A stretch of DNA of 64,000 nucleotides. It comes from SZUA-430 sp034440355. Lineage in GTDB: Bacteria > Pseudomonadota > Alphaproteobacteria > Micropepsales > Micropepsaceae. Below, one piece after another: positions 15,544 to 25,462 of the stretch. A program made the translations under genes and the position numbers. The stretch covers positions 1-64,000 of the forward strand of contig JAWXBY010000041.1 of the NCBI GenBank assembly GCA_034440355.1. Reading direction: 5' to 3'. Position 1 is the first letter of the stretch. Every line of letters starts with the position of its first letter. Under the pieces are notes generated by a model that did no database searches, was not told the DNA's origin, and worked only from the letters and a program-made list of their open reading frames with translations.

Positions 15544-16554
15544 ATGACGCAATCGTCCTCGAAACAGCTGTGGCGCGCCGCGGGTCTTGCAACCGTTTTG
15601 GCGCTCTGCCTGGTGCCCTCTGCGTCGCAAGCGCAAGACGTCGACGAACTCGCTGACAAGCTCGATCGCGTCGAACGCGATCTGCGCGACCTGCAATACG
15701 AAGTGCACAAGGGCAACCCGCCGCCCGAATCAGGCGGCCTCGCCGGTGGCCCGCCGGGCGGTGTCGGTGGCGGCGGCGCGCGCCTCAACGACGTCGAAAG
15801 TTCGCTACGCGATCTGCGCGGCCAAGTAGAAACCCTGTCCTTCCAGGTGCGCCAACTCACCGAACAACTCGACCTCGCGCGCAAGGAATCGAACTACCGC
15901 CTCGGCGCACTCGAGGGCGGCGCCCCTGCCGGCGCCTTCGCGACGCCCGGCACCACCGCACCCGCAATGACCCAGCCGGCAGCGCCGCGTCCAGCCCCGG
16001 CGGTCGGCGGCCCAGCCGTATCGCCTCAGCCCAAGCCACCCGCGGCGGGCTCCTACGGCGCCCCCATCAGACTCACCCCCGGCACCGGCAGCGACGCCCA
16101 GGGCCGCCCGGCCGGCAATCTGGGGTCGGTCCCCGCCGACGCACTACCCGAAGGTGCCACCGGCGGCGCCTCGCCGCGTCAGCAATACGACGCCGCGATG
16201 GAACTGCTCAGCCGCGCCCAATATGCCGAGGCGCAAAGCGCTTTCCGCGGCTTCGTCGCCGCCAACCCGGCCGACGAATTGGCCGGCCCCGCGCAGTACT
16301 GGATCGGCGATATATCGTTCACGCAAAAGGACTACGGCGGCGCGGCCAAGTCCTTTGCAGATCTGCTGAAGCGGTATTCGAAGACCCCGCGCGCCCCGGA
16401 CGCTATGCTCAAACTCGGCCTCTCGCTGATGGAGCTTGGGCAGAAGAAGGAAGGCTGCACCACGCTTGGCGCGATCAAAAGCAAATACCCGAACGCCAAC
16501 AAAGCGGTCCTCGATCGCGCGGCCAAGCGCGCGACCGAAGCCCAGTGCAAGTAA
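15544..16554 (+). CDS. cpoB: Cell division coordinator CpoB (YbgF), TPR protein
   Basis: A 336-residue periplasmic protein. Signal peptide 1-30 (cleavage near SQA-QD), an N-terminal coiled-coil (about 33-60 and 80-125: LADKLDRVERDLRDLQYEV), a Pro/Gly/Ala-rich linker (about 130-215), and a C-terminal TPR domain (about 220-336) beginning PRQQYDAAMELLSRAQYAEAQ and including PAQYWIGDISFTQKDYGGAAKSF. CpoB links Tol-Pal to peptidoglycan synthesis during constriction. The start at 15544 gives a normal signal peptide. Its 3' end is overlapped by the only canonical start codon of the following tilS frame. Confidence 0.92.
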   Translation: MTQSSSKQLWRAAGLATVLALCLVPSASQAQDVDELADKLDRVERDLRDLQYEVHKGNPPPESGGLAGGPPGGVGGGGARLNDVESSLRDLRGQVETLSFQVRQLTEQLDLARKESNYRLGALEGGAPAGAFATPGTTAPAMTQPAAPRPAPAVGGPAVSPQPKPPAAGSYGAPIRLTPGTGSDAQGRPAGNLGSVPADALPEGATGGASPRQQYDAAMELLSRAQYAEAQSAFRGFVAANPADELAGPAQYWIGDISFTQKDYGGAAKSFADLLKRYSKTPRAPDAMLKLGLSLMELGQKKEGCTTLGAIKSKYPNANKAVLDRAAKRATEAQCK

Positions 16555-17863
16555 CGCCGGCCTAAAACCCGTCACAGCCGAAGAATTCGACACGGAGATC
16601 GACAAGCTCGATCTCCGTTCGCCGTTTGCGCTCGCCGTCTCCGGCGGCGCCGACTCGCTCGCGCTCATGTTTCTTGCCGCCGATTGGGCAAAGCGCCATC
16701 GCGCACCCGCGCCGCTCGCCATCACCGTCGACCACGGCCTGCGCGAGGGGGCGGCGAAAGAAGCGTCGACCGTCGCGTCATGGGCGCGCGCCGCGAAGGT
16801 GCCGCACACGATCCTGACGTGGGACGGCAAGAAGCCAGCACAGAATATCCAAGCCGCGGCGCGCGAAGCCCGCTATCGTTTGATCGGCGATCACATGCGC
16901 GCCAAAGGCGTGAACATTCTGCTCACAGGTCACACCGAAGACGACCAAGCTGAAACGTTTCTGCTGCGCGTCGCCCGCGGTAGCGGCCTCGACGGCCTAA
17001 GCGGCATGGCGCCCCTCGCGCCGTTCCCCCTCACCGAACACGCCGATCTGAAACTCGCGCGCCCTTTGCTCGCCTTCGCGCACGATCGTCTCATCGCGAC
17101 GCTCACCGCGCGCGGCCAAGAGTGGATCACCGACCCCTCGAACGAGAACGATCGCTTCGCCCGCGTACAAATGCGCAACCTGATGCCGGCGCTCAACGAC
17201 GCCGGCGTCACGCGCGCACGCATTGCTGCAGCCGCCGCGCATCTGCGTCGCGCGCGTGAAGCGATCGACACGGCAGTCGCCACGCTGATCGCCGCCGCCG
17301 TCGAGCTTTCGCCCTGCGGCTATGCGCTGGTCTCGACGTGGCGCTTCAAGGAAGCGCCCAGCGAGATCGCGCTGCGGGCTCTCTCACGCCTCGTCGAAGC
17401 ACTGGGCGGCGGAGAGTATCCACCGCGCTTCGAGCAAACCGAAGCGGCCCTCCACTGGGCGACCCAACACACGGCCGCGCCGCGTGGCCGAACCTTTGGC
17501 GGCTGTCGCCTCGAACGCCGTGCCGACGACCGGATTCTGATCGCGCGCGAAGAAGCCGCCCTCGACCGCGAGGCGGAACCGCTGGTGCTCAAGCCTGGCC
17601 AAACGGTCCTGTGGGACCGCCGCTATCTCATCACCCTGGCGCAGACGCCCGGTGCAGCGGCGCTTCAACTGCGTCATTTGGGGACAGCAGGGGTCAAAGC
17701 CGCAGGCAAGTCGGCCGCTCTTCCGCCGGTCGAACCGCATTTGATCGCGGCCACGACCCCGGGTCTCTGGCGCGCCGGCCGGCTGCTTGCCGCGCCGTTG
17801 CTCGGTTTTCATGCGGGCGAGGCGGCGGTTTCTGCCAGATTTGTTGGGCTGTCGCGGGTGTGA
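16436..17863 (+). CDS. tilS: tRNA(Ile)-lysidine synthase TilS
   Basis: An N-type ATP pyrophosphatase that makes lysidine at C34 of tRNA-Ile(CAU). The PP-loop ALAVSGGADSLALMFLA is intact, followed by VDHGLREGAAKEA, LLTGHTEDDQAETFLLR and RGSGLDGLSGM, all TilS hallmarks; the C-terminal domain extends to 17863. The start is a problem: family members begin roughly 30 residues before the PP-loop, that is, near the cpoB stop (16554), but no ATG, GTG or TTG is in frame there. The only canonical choice is TTG at 16436, inside cpoB, which adds about 40 Arg/Lys-rich residues that are simply cpoB in another frame. The true start may be non-canonical. Confidence 0.85.
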   Translation: MGRRRKAAPRLARSKANTRTPTKRSSIARPSARPKPSASNAGLKPVTAEEFDTEIDKLDLRSPFALAVSGGADSLALMFLAADWAKRHRAPAPLAITVDHGLREGAAKEASTVASWARAAKVPHTILTWDGKKPAQNIQAAAREARYRLIGDHMRAKGVNILLTGHTEDDQAETFLLRVARGSGLDGLSGMAPLAPFPLTEHADLKLARPLLAFAHDRLIATLTARGQEWITDPSNENDRFARVQMRNLMPALNDAGVTRARIAAAAAHLRRAREAIDTAVATLIAAAVELSPCGYALVSTWRFKEAPSEIALRALSRLVEALGGGEYPPRFEQTEAALHWATQHTAAPRGRTFGGCRLERRADDRILIAREEAALDREAEPLVLKPGQTVLWDRRYLITLAQTPGAAALQLRHLGTAGVKAAGKSAALPPVEPHLIAATTPGLWRAGRLLAAPLLGFHAGEAAVSARFVGLSRV

Positions 17864-18013
17864 CGGGTTAAGCGAAGGTTGCGGCAAACACCTGTACACC
17901 AAAGGCTGTTATGTTTTGCGCTGGCGAAAGGCCATCGCGGCCCCTATCTGAAGACATCGACTGCGCAACGTTTGCGCCCCCTTCGAAACGGCGGAACTGG
18001 GTAAGAACACGGT

Positions 18014-19960
<1,947 letters not shown>

Positions 19961-19967
19961 AAAATCC

Positions 19968-20000
19968 AAAGCCCCCGCCCTAAAGCGGGGGTTTTGCTTT
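19968..20000 (+). terminator. Rho-independent terminator after ftsH
   Basis: Stem CCCCCGC (19972-19978) / GCGGGGG (19985-19991), 6-base loop, then TTTTGCTTTT. It starts 8 bases after the ftsH stop and is the clearest intrinsic terminator in the window. Confidence 0.9.
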
Positions 20001-20049
20001 TAGCCCCGCCATCGTCCATTTATGACCTGGGGCTTGCGAAGGAGAACAT

Positions 20050-20448
20050 ATGCGCTTGATCATCACGCTTGCAGCCGCTGCCGCTGCGCTCTTGTCCGCG
20101 GGAACAGCGCAAGCCGCGTCGTTCACATGCCCCGCCACGCTCGACTCCGACGCGACGTCGGGCGGTCAGCCGCAAACGTTCAAGTTCAGATACGTGTCGT
20201 TCTTCGACGGCGACCCCGAAGAACTCGCCGACCTCGCGCCCGAAGAACTCCCGAACGCCGACAAGCTCGCGCAGCGTTGGGAATTCGTGCGCACGAAGGG
20301 TAGACCCATCGTGATGATCTGTCGCTATCACGGCACGCAGCAAACGGTGCGCAAGGAAGTCCCGGCGAACATCAAAGAATGCCGCCTCGAAGGCACGATC
20401 GACGCCAAGGGCGAAATCCAAGGCTCCCCGACGCTGACGTGCAAGTAA
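20050..20448 (+). CDS. Small exported protein, STY0301-like
   Basis: A 132-residue protein with a signal peptide (MRLIITLAAAAAALLSAGTA, cleavage after AQA). The mature part has the pattern FTCPATL...MICRYHG...VPANIKECRLEG...LTCK, four cysteines in the spacing of the STY0301 family of small secreted proteins; that assignment is from memory of the pattern and tentative. Function is unknown. AAGGAGAA stands 5-12 bases before the ATG, an excellent site. It ends 14 bases before the dihydropteroate synthase start, so the two may be co-transcribed. Confidence 0.72.
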   Translation: MRLIITLAAAAAALLSAGTAQAASFTCPATLDSDATSGGQPQTFKFRYVSFFDGDPEELADLAPEELPNADKLAQRWEFVRTKGRPIVMICRYHGTQQTVRKEVPANIKECRLEGTIDAKGEIQGSPTLTCK

Positions 20449-20462
20449 CAACAACGTCCGTC

Positions 20463-21263
20463 ATGACCGGCATCTTCGCCATCCTGAACGCGACGGAGGA
20501 TTCGTTTTCCGACGGCGGCAAGTACCTGACGCCGGATGCGGCCATATGGCGTGCGCATCAATTGCTCAACGACGGCGCTGATGTCATCGACCTCGGCGCT
20601 GCCGCATCGAATCCCGACGCGATCCACGTGCCGCCGAAAGAAGAGATCGCGCGCCTCGCGCCCATCGTCGCTGCGGTCGGCCCCGGACAAATCTCCATCG
20701 ACAGCTTCGCACCCGAAACGCAAGCCTGGGCGCTCACGCAAAACGTCGCCTGGCTGAACGACATCCAAGGCTTCCCCGAACCCGCGCTCTACAAAGACAT
20801 CGCGCGCTCCCACGTGCGCCTCGTCGTCATGCACAACGTCGCCCCGCGCGGTCAGGCGCAACGCATCGACACCGACCCGGCGACGATCTTCGACCGCCTC
20901 TTCGCGTTCTTCGATGATCGCCTCGCCGCGCTCGAACGCGCCGGCATCGCGCGCACGCGCATCGTCATCGACCCCGGCATGGGCTTCTTCTTAGGGACAG
21001 ACCCCGAAGTCTCTCTCACCGTGCTGCGCCGCCTCGACGAACTGAAAGAACGCTACGGCCTGCCGCTCCTGGTGTCGGTCAGCCGCAAATCGTTCATCCG
21101 CAAGCTCGCCAACGTGGGCGTCGCTGAGGCCGGCCCCGCCACCCTGGCCGCCGAGCTCTACGCCGCGGCCAAGGGCGCCGACTGGCTTCGTACGCACGAT
21201 GTAGCGGCCCTCAAACGCGCGTTGGCCGTGTGGTCTGCGCTAAACGCGGCCCGCAAAGCTTAA
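20463..21263 (+). CDS. folP: Dihydropteroate synthase, Sul-like subtype
   Basis: A 266-residue TIM-barrel DHPS that condenses 6-hydroxymethyl-dihydropterin pyrophosphate with p-aminobenzoate. Key segments: IFAILNATEDSFSDGG (residues 4-19), GADVIDLGAAASNPDA (37-52), ISIDSF, LNDIQGF, VVMHNV, DPGMGFFLG, VSVSRKSFIRKLA and RTHDVAALKRAL. These are not the forms in E. coli FolP (for example DIGGESTRPGA, GFGKN) but closely match those of the mobile sulfonamide-insensitive enzymes Sul1 and Sul2 (TEDSF/TSDSFSDGG, ASSNPDA, LNDI-GFPD, DPGMGFFLG). It directly precedes glmM, as in some proposed chromosomal ancestors of sul genes. It is the only folP in the window; whether another exists elsewhere is unknown. 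Confidence 0.9.
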   Translation: MTGIFAILNATEDSFSDGGKYLTPDAAIWRAHQLLNDGADVIDLGAAASNPDAIHVPPKEEIARLAPIVAAVGPGQISIDSFAPETQAWALTQNVAWLNDIQGFPEPALYKDIARSHVRLVVMHNVAPRGQAQRIDTDPATIFDRLFAFFDDRLAALERAGIARTRIVIDPGMGFFLGTDPEVSLTVLRRLDELKERYGLPLLVSVSRKSFIRKLANVGVAEAGPATLAAELYAAAKGADWLRTHDVAALKRALAVWSALNAARKA

Positions 21264-21359
21264 CGTTTTGTTGCAGGGCCGAAACATGGCCCGAACCCTT
21301 CTCGTATCTTCAGATTTTCGTGGTATTGAGCCACCTTCAGACGATCGGGTGGGGCAGGC

Positions 21360-22712
21360 ATGAGCCGCAAATATTTCGGAACCGACGGCATTCGCGGCAA
21401 GGCGAACACCAAGCCGATGACCGCCGAGACGGCATTGCGCGTCGGCATGGCCGCGGGCCGCTACTTCACGCGCGGGGACCATCGCCATCGCGTGGTGATC
21501 GGCAAAGACACGCGCCTCTCCGGCTACATGATCGAAACCGCGCTCGTTGCGGGCTTCACGTCGGTCGGCATGGACGTGCTCCAATTCGGCCCGCTGCCGA
21601 CGCCCGCCGTCGCCATGCTGACGCGCTCGCTGCGCGCCGACCTCGGCGTGATGATCTCGGCCTCGCATAACGCCTATCAGGACAACGGCATCAAACTCTT
21701 CGGTCCCGACGGCTACAAACTGTCCGACGCCGTCGAAGCCGGCATCGAAAACCTAATGGACAACGGCCTCGAAGATCATTTGGCCGATGCGTCGAAACTG
21801 GGCCGCGCCAAACGCATCGAAGACGCCCAAGCCCGCTACATCGAATTCGCCAAGCGCACCTTCCCGCAACATCTGCGCCTCGACGGCCTGCGCATCGTGC
21901 TGGATTGCGCGAACGGCGCCGCCTACCGCGTCGCGCCGGAAGTGTTGTGGGAACTCGGCGCCGAGGTCATCAAGATCGGCGTCGATCCGGACGGCTTCAA
22001 CATCAACCGCGAATGCGGCTCTACGTCGACGGACGCGATGTGCAACAAGGTCAAAGAGAGCAGGGCCGATCTCGGCATCGCTCTCGATGGCGACGCCGAC
22101 CGCGTCATGCTCGCCGACGAACGCGGCCAAATCATCGACGGCGACCAAGTCCTCGCCCTCATCGCCCGCTCATGGTCCAAGGCGGGCACGCTGAAGGGCA
22201 AGGGCGTGGTCGCGACGGTGATGTCGAACCTCAGCCTCGAACGCTATCTGAACGCGATGGGCTTGCAGCTAGCACGCACGGCGGTCGGCGACCGCTACGT
22301 CGTCGAACACATGCGTCAGCACGGCTTCAACGTCGGCGGCGAACAGTCCGGCCATTTGGTGCTCAGCGACTTCTCGACCACCGGCGACGGCCTCATCGCC
22401 GCGCTGCAGGTCTTGGCGGTCATCGCCGAGTCGAAGCAGAAGGCCAGCGAAGCAACGCATCTTTTCGAACCGCTGCCGCAAATTCTGAAGAACGTGCGCT
22501 TCCGCGCCGGCGCCAAGCCGCTGGAATCGCAAGAGGTCGCAACCGCCATTCAAGACGGCGAAGCCCGCTTGGCGAACAAGGGCCGGCTCCTGATCCGCAA
22601 ATCAGGCACCGAACCCTTGATCCGTGTGATGGCCGAAGGCGATGACGAAAAACTCGTCACCACCGTCGTCGGCGATATTGTCAAAGTGCTTGAGAAAACC
22701 TGCGCTGCTTAA
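21360..22712 (+). CDS. glmM: Phosphoglucosamine mutase GlmM
   Basis: A 450-residue alpha-phosphohexomutase converting glucosamine-6-phosphate to glucosamine-1-phosphate for UDP-GlcNAc, hence for peptidoglycan and LPS. The phosphoserine is Ser102 in MISASHNAYQDNGIKLF; the Mg site is LDGDADR with Asp243, Asp245 and Asp247; sugar binding uses GGEQSGH; phosphate binding uses RKSGTEPLIRVM near the C-terminus. All are intact. It lies 96 bases after folP. Its TAA stop overlaps the stop of the convergent next gene in the palindrome TTAA. Confidence 0.97.
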   Translation: MSRKYFGTDGIRGKANTKPMTAETALRVGMAAGRYFTRGDHRHRVVIGKDTRLSGYMIETALVAGFTSVGMDVLQFGPLPTPAVAMLTRSLRADLGVMISASHNAYQDNGIKLFGPDGYKLSDAVEAGIENLMDNGLEDHLADASKLGRAKRIEDAQARYIEFAKRTFPQHLRLDGLRIVLDCANGAAYRVAPEVLWELGAEVIKIGVDPDGFNINRECGSTSTDAMCNKVKESRADLGIALDGDADRVMLADERGQIIDGDQVLALIARSWSKAGTLKGKGVVATVMSNLSLERYLNAMGLQLARTAVGDRYVVEHMRQHGFNVGGEQSGHLVLSDFSTTGDGLIAALQVLAVIAESKQKASEATHLFEPLPQILKNVRFRAGAKPLESQEVATAIQDGEARLANKGRLLIRKSGTEPLIRVMAEGDDEKLVTTVVGDIVKVLEKTCAA

Positions 22713-23026
22713 GGCGCGAAGGTTGCCCGGCACTCGTCCCAGTTCGCCGTCACCTCGGCGCGCGGTTCTTCATAAAGCGCCGCCTGTGTCGTTTCGTTGA
22801 TCGTCGCCCTCATCTCGGAAGCCGTCAGGAGGCCTCGATCGAGCGCGTCCTGCACGGTTTCGTCGATGGCGTCCTTAGCCGCCAGACTGTCCAAATCGCC
22901 CGGCGCGAAGCCGCCGTAGACGGAACACACGACCGCCCGCTCAATCGTATCGCTGGGCAGATCCACAGCCCACGCGGGCGTCGCAGCAAGGGCAAGCAAG
23001 CCAAGTCCTGTCACAAGTCTAAACAT
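22709..23026 (-). CDS. Small exported protein of unknown function
   Basis: A 105-residue protein with a signal peptide (MFRLVTGLGLLALAATPAWA, cleavage before VDLP). The mature part is acidic and helical (KDAIDETVQDALDRGLLTASEMRATINETT) with one cysteine near the start (VVCSVYGG) and one near the end (DECRA), which may pair. GGAGAGAG stands 6-13 bases before the ATG. A perfect EcfG-type promoter match lies 46 bases upstream. I do not recognise the family; the context suggests an envelope protein made under stress. Confidence 0.68.
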   Translation of the reverse strand: MFRLVTGLGLLALAATPAWAVDLPSDTIERAVVCSVYGGFAPGDLDSLAAKDAIDETVQDALDRGLLTASEMRATINETTQAALYEEPRAEVTANWDECRATFAP

Positions 23027-23072
23027 GACACTCTCTCCAAAAGAGTAAAACGGCCCAGCCTCGAATGCTCCA

Positions 23073-23097
23073 AACGACTGAGCGTTGGCTTCGTTCC
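23073..23097 (-). promoter_or_regulatory. EcfG-type promoter for the small exported protein gene
   Basis: On the reverse strand: GGAAC (23097-23093), exactly 16 bases, CGTT (23076-23073). This is a full consensus match, 46 bases before the ATG at 23026. A second GGAAC, 6 bases upstream, has no -10 partner. Confidence 0.65.
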
Positions 23098-23138
23098 GGT
23101 TCCTCGCTTCACGTGCGCCGGCGCGCTATGTATGTCGC

Positions 23139-23963
23139 ATGACGGAACCGACCCGCATGCATGGCCGCGTTTTAATCATCGCCGGATCCGACTCGGGCGG
23201 CGGTGCCGGCATTCAAGCAGACATCAAGACCGTGACCGCGCTCGGTGCCTTCGCGGCGACGGCGATCACCGCCGTGACCGTGCAGAACACGTTGGGCGTG
23301 ACCGGCATTCATCCTGTCCCCGTCGCGACAGTCACAGCGCAGATCAGGGCGGTGCTGAGCGACATCGGCGCCGACGCGATCAAGACCGGCATGCTGGCCT
23401 CCGGTGAACTGATCGACACCGTGTTCTCGCTCTTGAAGCGTGAAGCGCCGAACGTCCCGTTGATCGTCGATCCCGTGATGGTCGCCAAAGGCGGCGCATC
23501 GCTGATCGACAAGGATTCGATCCACGCGATGAAGGCGCGCCTTCTCACGCGCGCAACGCTCATCACGCCGAACTTGCCCGAAGCCGAGGCGCTCACCGGC
23601 CGCAAGATCGCAACCGTCGAGGCAATGCGCGCGGCGATGAAGGCACTGTTGGAGCTCGGCGCAAAATCGGCGCTGCTCAAGGGCGGCCACCTGCCGGGCG
23701 ACGCCGTCGTCGACATCTACGCCGGTCCCGACGGCACGCAGGAGTGGAGCGATACACGTATCGATACGCGGCACACGCACGGCACCGGGTGTACGCTTGC
23801 GTCGGCCATCGCAACAGGATTCGCTCAAGGCCTAAACGCCGTCGATTCGATTGCCCGCGCCCGCGCCTATGTCCGCCGGGCAATGGAGACCGCGCCGGGC
23901 CTCGGCGCCGGTCACGGGCCTTTGAATCACGCTCACACGGTTCGTCCGTTTACGGAGGAATGA
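23139..23963 (+). CDS. thiD: Hydroxymethylpyrimidine/phosphomethylpyrimidine kinase
   Basis: A 274-residue ribokinase-fold kinase that phosphorylates HMP and HMP-P in thiamine pyrophosphate synthesis or salvage. Diagnostic pieces: IIAGSDSGGGAGIQADIKT (about residues 11-29), TAITAVTVQNT, LIVDPVMVAKGG and the anion-hole motif DTRHTHGTGCTLASAIATG with the catalytic Asp/Cys region. The start at 23139 (MTEPTRMHGRVL) lacks a strong binding site; 23157 is the alternative. The stop is 2 bases before the PhzF gene, whose binding site is inside the thiD end. Confidence 0.92.
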   Translation: MTEPTRMHGRVLIIAGSDSGGGAGIQADIKTVTALGAFAATAITAVTVQNTLGVTGIHPVPVATVTAQIRAVLSDIGADAIKTGMLASGELIDTVFSLLKREAPNVPLIVDPVMVAKGGASLIDKDSIHAMKARLLTRATLITPNLPEAEALTGRKIATVEAMRAAMKALLELGAKSALLKGGHLPGDAVVDIYAGPDGTQEWSDTRIDTRHTHGTGCTLASAIATGFAQGLNAVDSIARARAYVRRAMETAPGLGAGHGPLNHAHTVRPFTEE

Positions 23964-23965
23964 TC

Positions 23966-24787
23966 ATGGAATTGAAACTCTGGCAGGTTGACGCCTTCGC
24001 CGACAAACCCTTCGAAGGCAATCCCGCCGCCGTCGTGCCCCTCGCCGATTGGCTGAGCGATGAGGTGATGCAGGCGATCGCCGCCGAAAACAACCTCTCC
24101 GAAACCGCCTTCTTCGTCGCCGACAAGACCAAAGGTGCCGGCCACTACGCGCTGCGCTGGTTCACCCCGACGGTCGAAGTCCCGCTCTGCGGCCACGCCA
24201 CATTGGCCAGCGCCCACGTCGTCCTCACCCACCTCGCCCCGCAACTCTCACGCGTCGAATTCTCGACCCAAAGCGGCACGTTGACGGTCGAGCGCGCCAA
24301 CGACGGCTATCTGTCGATGGCGCTGCCCGCCTACGCGGCGACACCGCATCCCGACGGCGACGCTTTCCTGGAGGCGCTGGAAGAAGCCCTCTCGATCGAA
24401 CCGCTGGAAGTCTTCAAAGCGAACTACGCGCTCGCAGTCTTCGGCTCGGCCGACGAAATCATGGAAGCCGAATCCGACGGCCTGGTCGCCGACGTGCTGG
24501 AAGAGTTCGACGAAGAAGGCGTCATCATCACCGCACCGGGCGGCGACACGGGCTTCGACTTCGTCTCCCGCTTCTTCGTCCCCGGCAAAGGCATCGCCGA
24601 AGACCCGGTCACAGGCGCCGCCCACGCAGCCCTGGTCCCCTTCTGGGCCAAACGCCTCGGCAAAGCCAAGATGACCGCCCGCCAAATGAGCACCCGCGGC
24701 GGTACGCTGATCTGCGAGGAACAAGGCGAACGCGTGCTGCTCAAAGGCAAAGTCGCGCCCTACCTCGAAGGTGTGATCCGTATCTAG
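23966..24787 (+). CDS. PhzF-family isomerase
   Basis: A 273-residue protein of the PhzF/diaminopimelate-epimerase fold. Family marks: VDAFADKPFEGNPAAVVPL near the N-terminus, AAENNLSETAFFV with the likely catalytic Glu46, LRWFTPTVEVPLCGHATLA, and FFVPGKGIAEDPVTGAAHAAL in the second half. Phenazine biosynthesis is not implied: most PhzF relatives are isomerases or of unknown substrate, and no phenazine genes are nearby. GGAGG precedes the ATG by 7 bases. The TAG stop is shared in the palindrome CTAG with the convergent DedA-family gene. Confidence 0.88.
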   Translation: MELKLWQVDAFADKPFEGNPAAVVPLADWLSDEVMQAIAAENNLSETAFFVADKTKGAGHYALRWFTPTVEVPLCGHATLASAHVVLTHLAPQLSRVEFSTQSGTLTVERANDGYLSMALPAYAATPHPDGDAFLEALEEALSIEPLEVFKANYALAVFGSADEIMEAESDGLVADVLEEFDEEGVIITAPGGDTGFDFVSRFFVPGKGIAEDPVTGAAHAALVPFWAKRLGKAKMTARQMSTRGGTLICEEQGERVLLKGKVAPYLEGVIRI

Positions 24788-25362
24788 AGATAGCTGACGG
24801 CGACGAAGCCGCTGATGATGATCACGATCGCTGCCGTCGTGACCAGCGTCAGATGCTTCTCGATGAAGTCGCGGATCGGCTCGCCGAAGAAGTAGAGCAG
24901 CGTCGCGACCAGATAGAACCGCGCGCCGCGCGTCACGATCGACGCCAAACCGAACACCAGCAAGTCGAAATGCGCGGCGCCGGCCGCGATCGTGACCAGC
25001 TTGTAGGGGATCGGCGTCATCCCTTTGATCAAGATGATCCAAAGGCCCCATTTGTTGAACTGCTGCTGAAACTCGGCGAAGGCGCCGGGGGCGTAAAATT
25101 CCAACACCGGTTGTCCGATCGTCTCGAACAGGAAATACCCGATCGCATAGCCGAAGAACCCGCCCGCGACCGAAGCGACCGTGCACACGCCCGCGATCAG
25201 CCACGCCTTCGCGCGCCGCGCCAAGATCATGGGGATCAGCATCACGTCGGGCGGGATCGGAAAGAACGAACTCTCCGCGAACGACACGCCGGCCAGCACC
25301 CACAGGGACTTTGGGTGCTCCGCCATGCGGATGACCCAGTCGTAGAGCCGGCGAAGCATCAA
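24784..25362 (-). CDS. DedA/YqaA-family membrane protein
   Basis: A 192-residue inner membrane protein with about five hydrophobic segments. The VTT/DedA signature is visible: FAESSFFPIPPDVMLIPM, GGFFGYAIGYFLFETIG and IKGMTPIPYKLVTIAAGAA. DedA proteins are thought to be proton-driven, and some flip undecaprenyl phosphate or other lipids; YqaA-type members are less characterised. GGGGG precedes the tandem ATG pair (25362 and 25359), so the start is uncertain by one codon. The nearby uppP gene (36-37 kb) also concerns undecaprenyl phosphate, but this is only thematic. Confidence 0.85.
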   Translation of the reverse strand: MMLRRLYDWVIRMAEHPKSLWVLAGVSFAESSFFPIPPDVMLIPMILARRAKAWLIAGVCTVASVAGGFFGYAIGYFLFETIGQPVLEFYAPGAFAEFQQQFNKWGLWIILIKGMTPIPYKLVTIAAGAAHFDLLVFGLASIVTRGARFYLVATLLYFFGEPIRDFIEKHLTLVTTAAIVIIISGFVAVSYL

Positions 25363-25462
25363 ACCCCCAACAGCGCAAAACGCGAGAAACGGCCGCGATG
25401 GTTAGCCCAACCCCGCCCGCGCGGCAATCAGCGAATGCGCTGGCGTGACGTCCGCCACGCCG

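Noticed and set aside
23966..24787. Phenazine biosynthesis from the PhzF-like gene
   Set aside because: No other phz genes are near; PhzF-like proteins are widespread isomerases.
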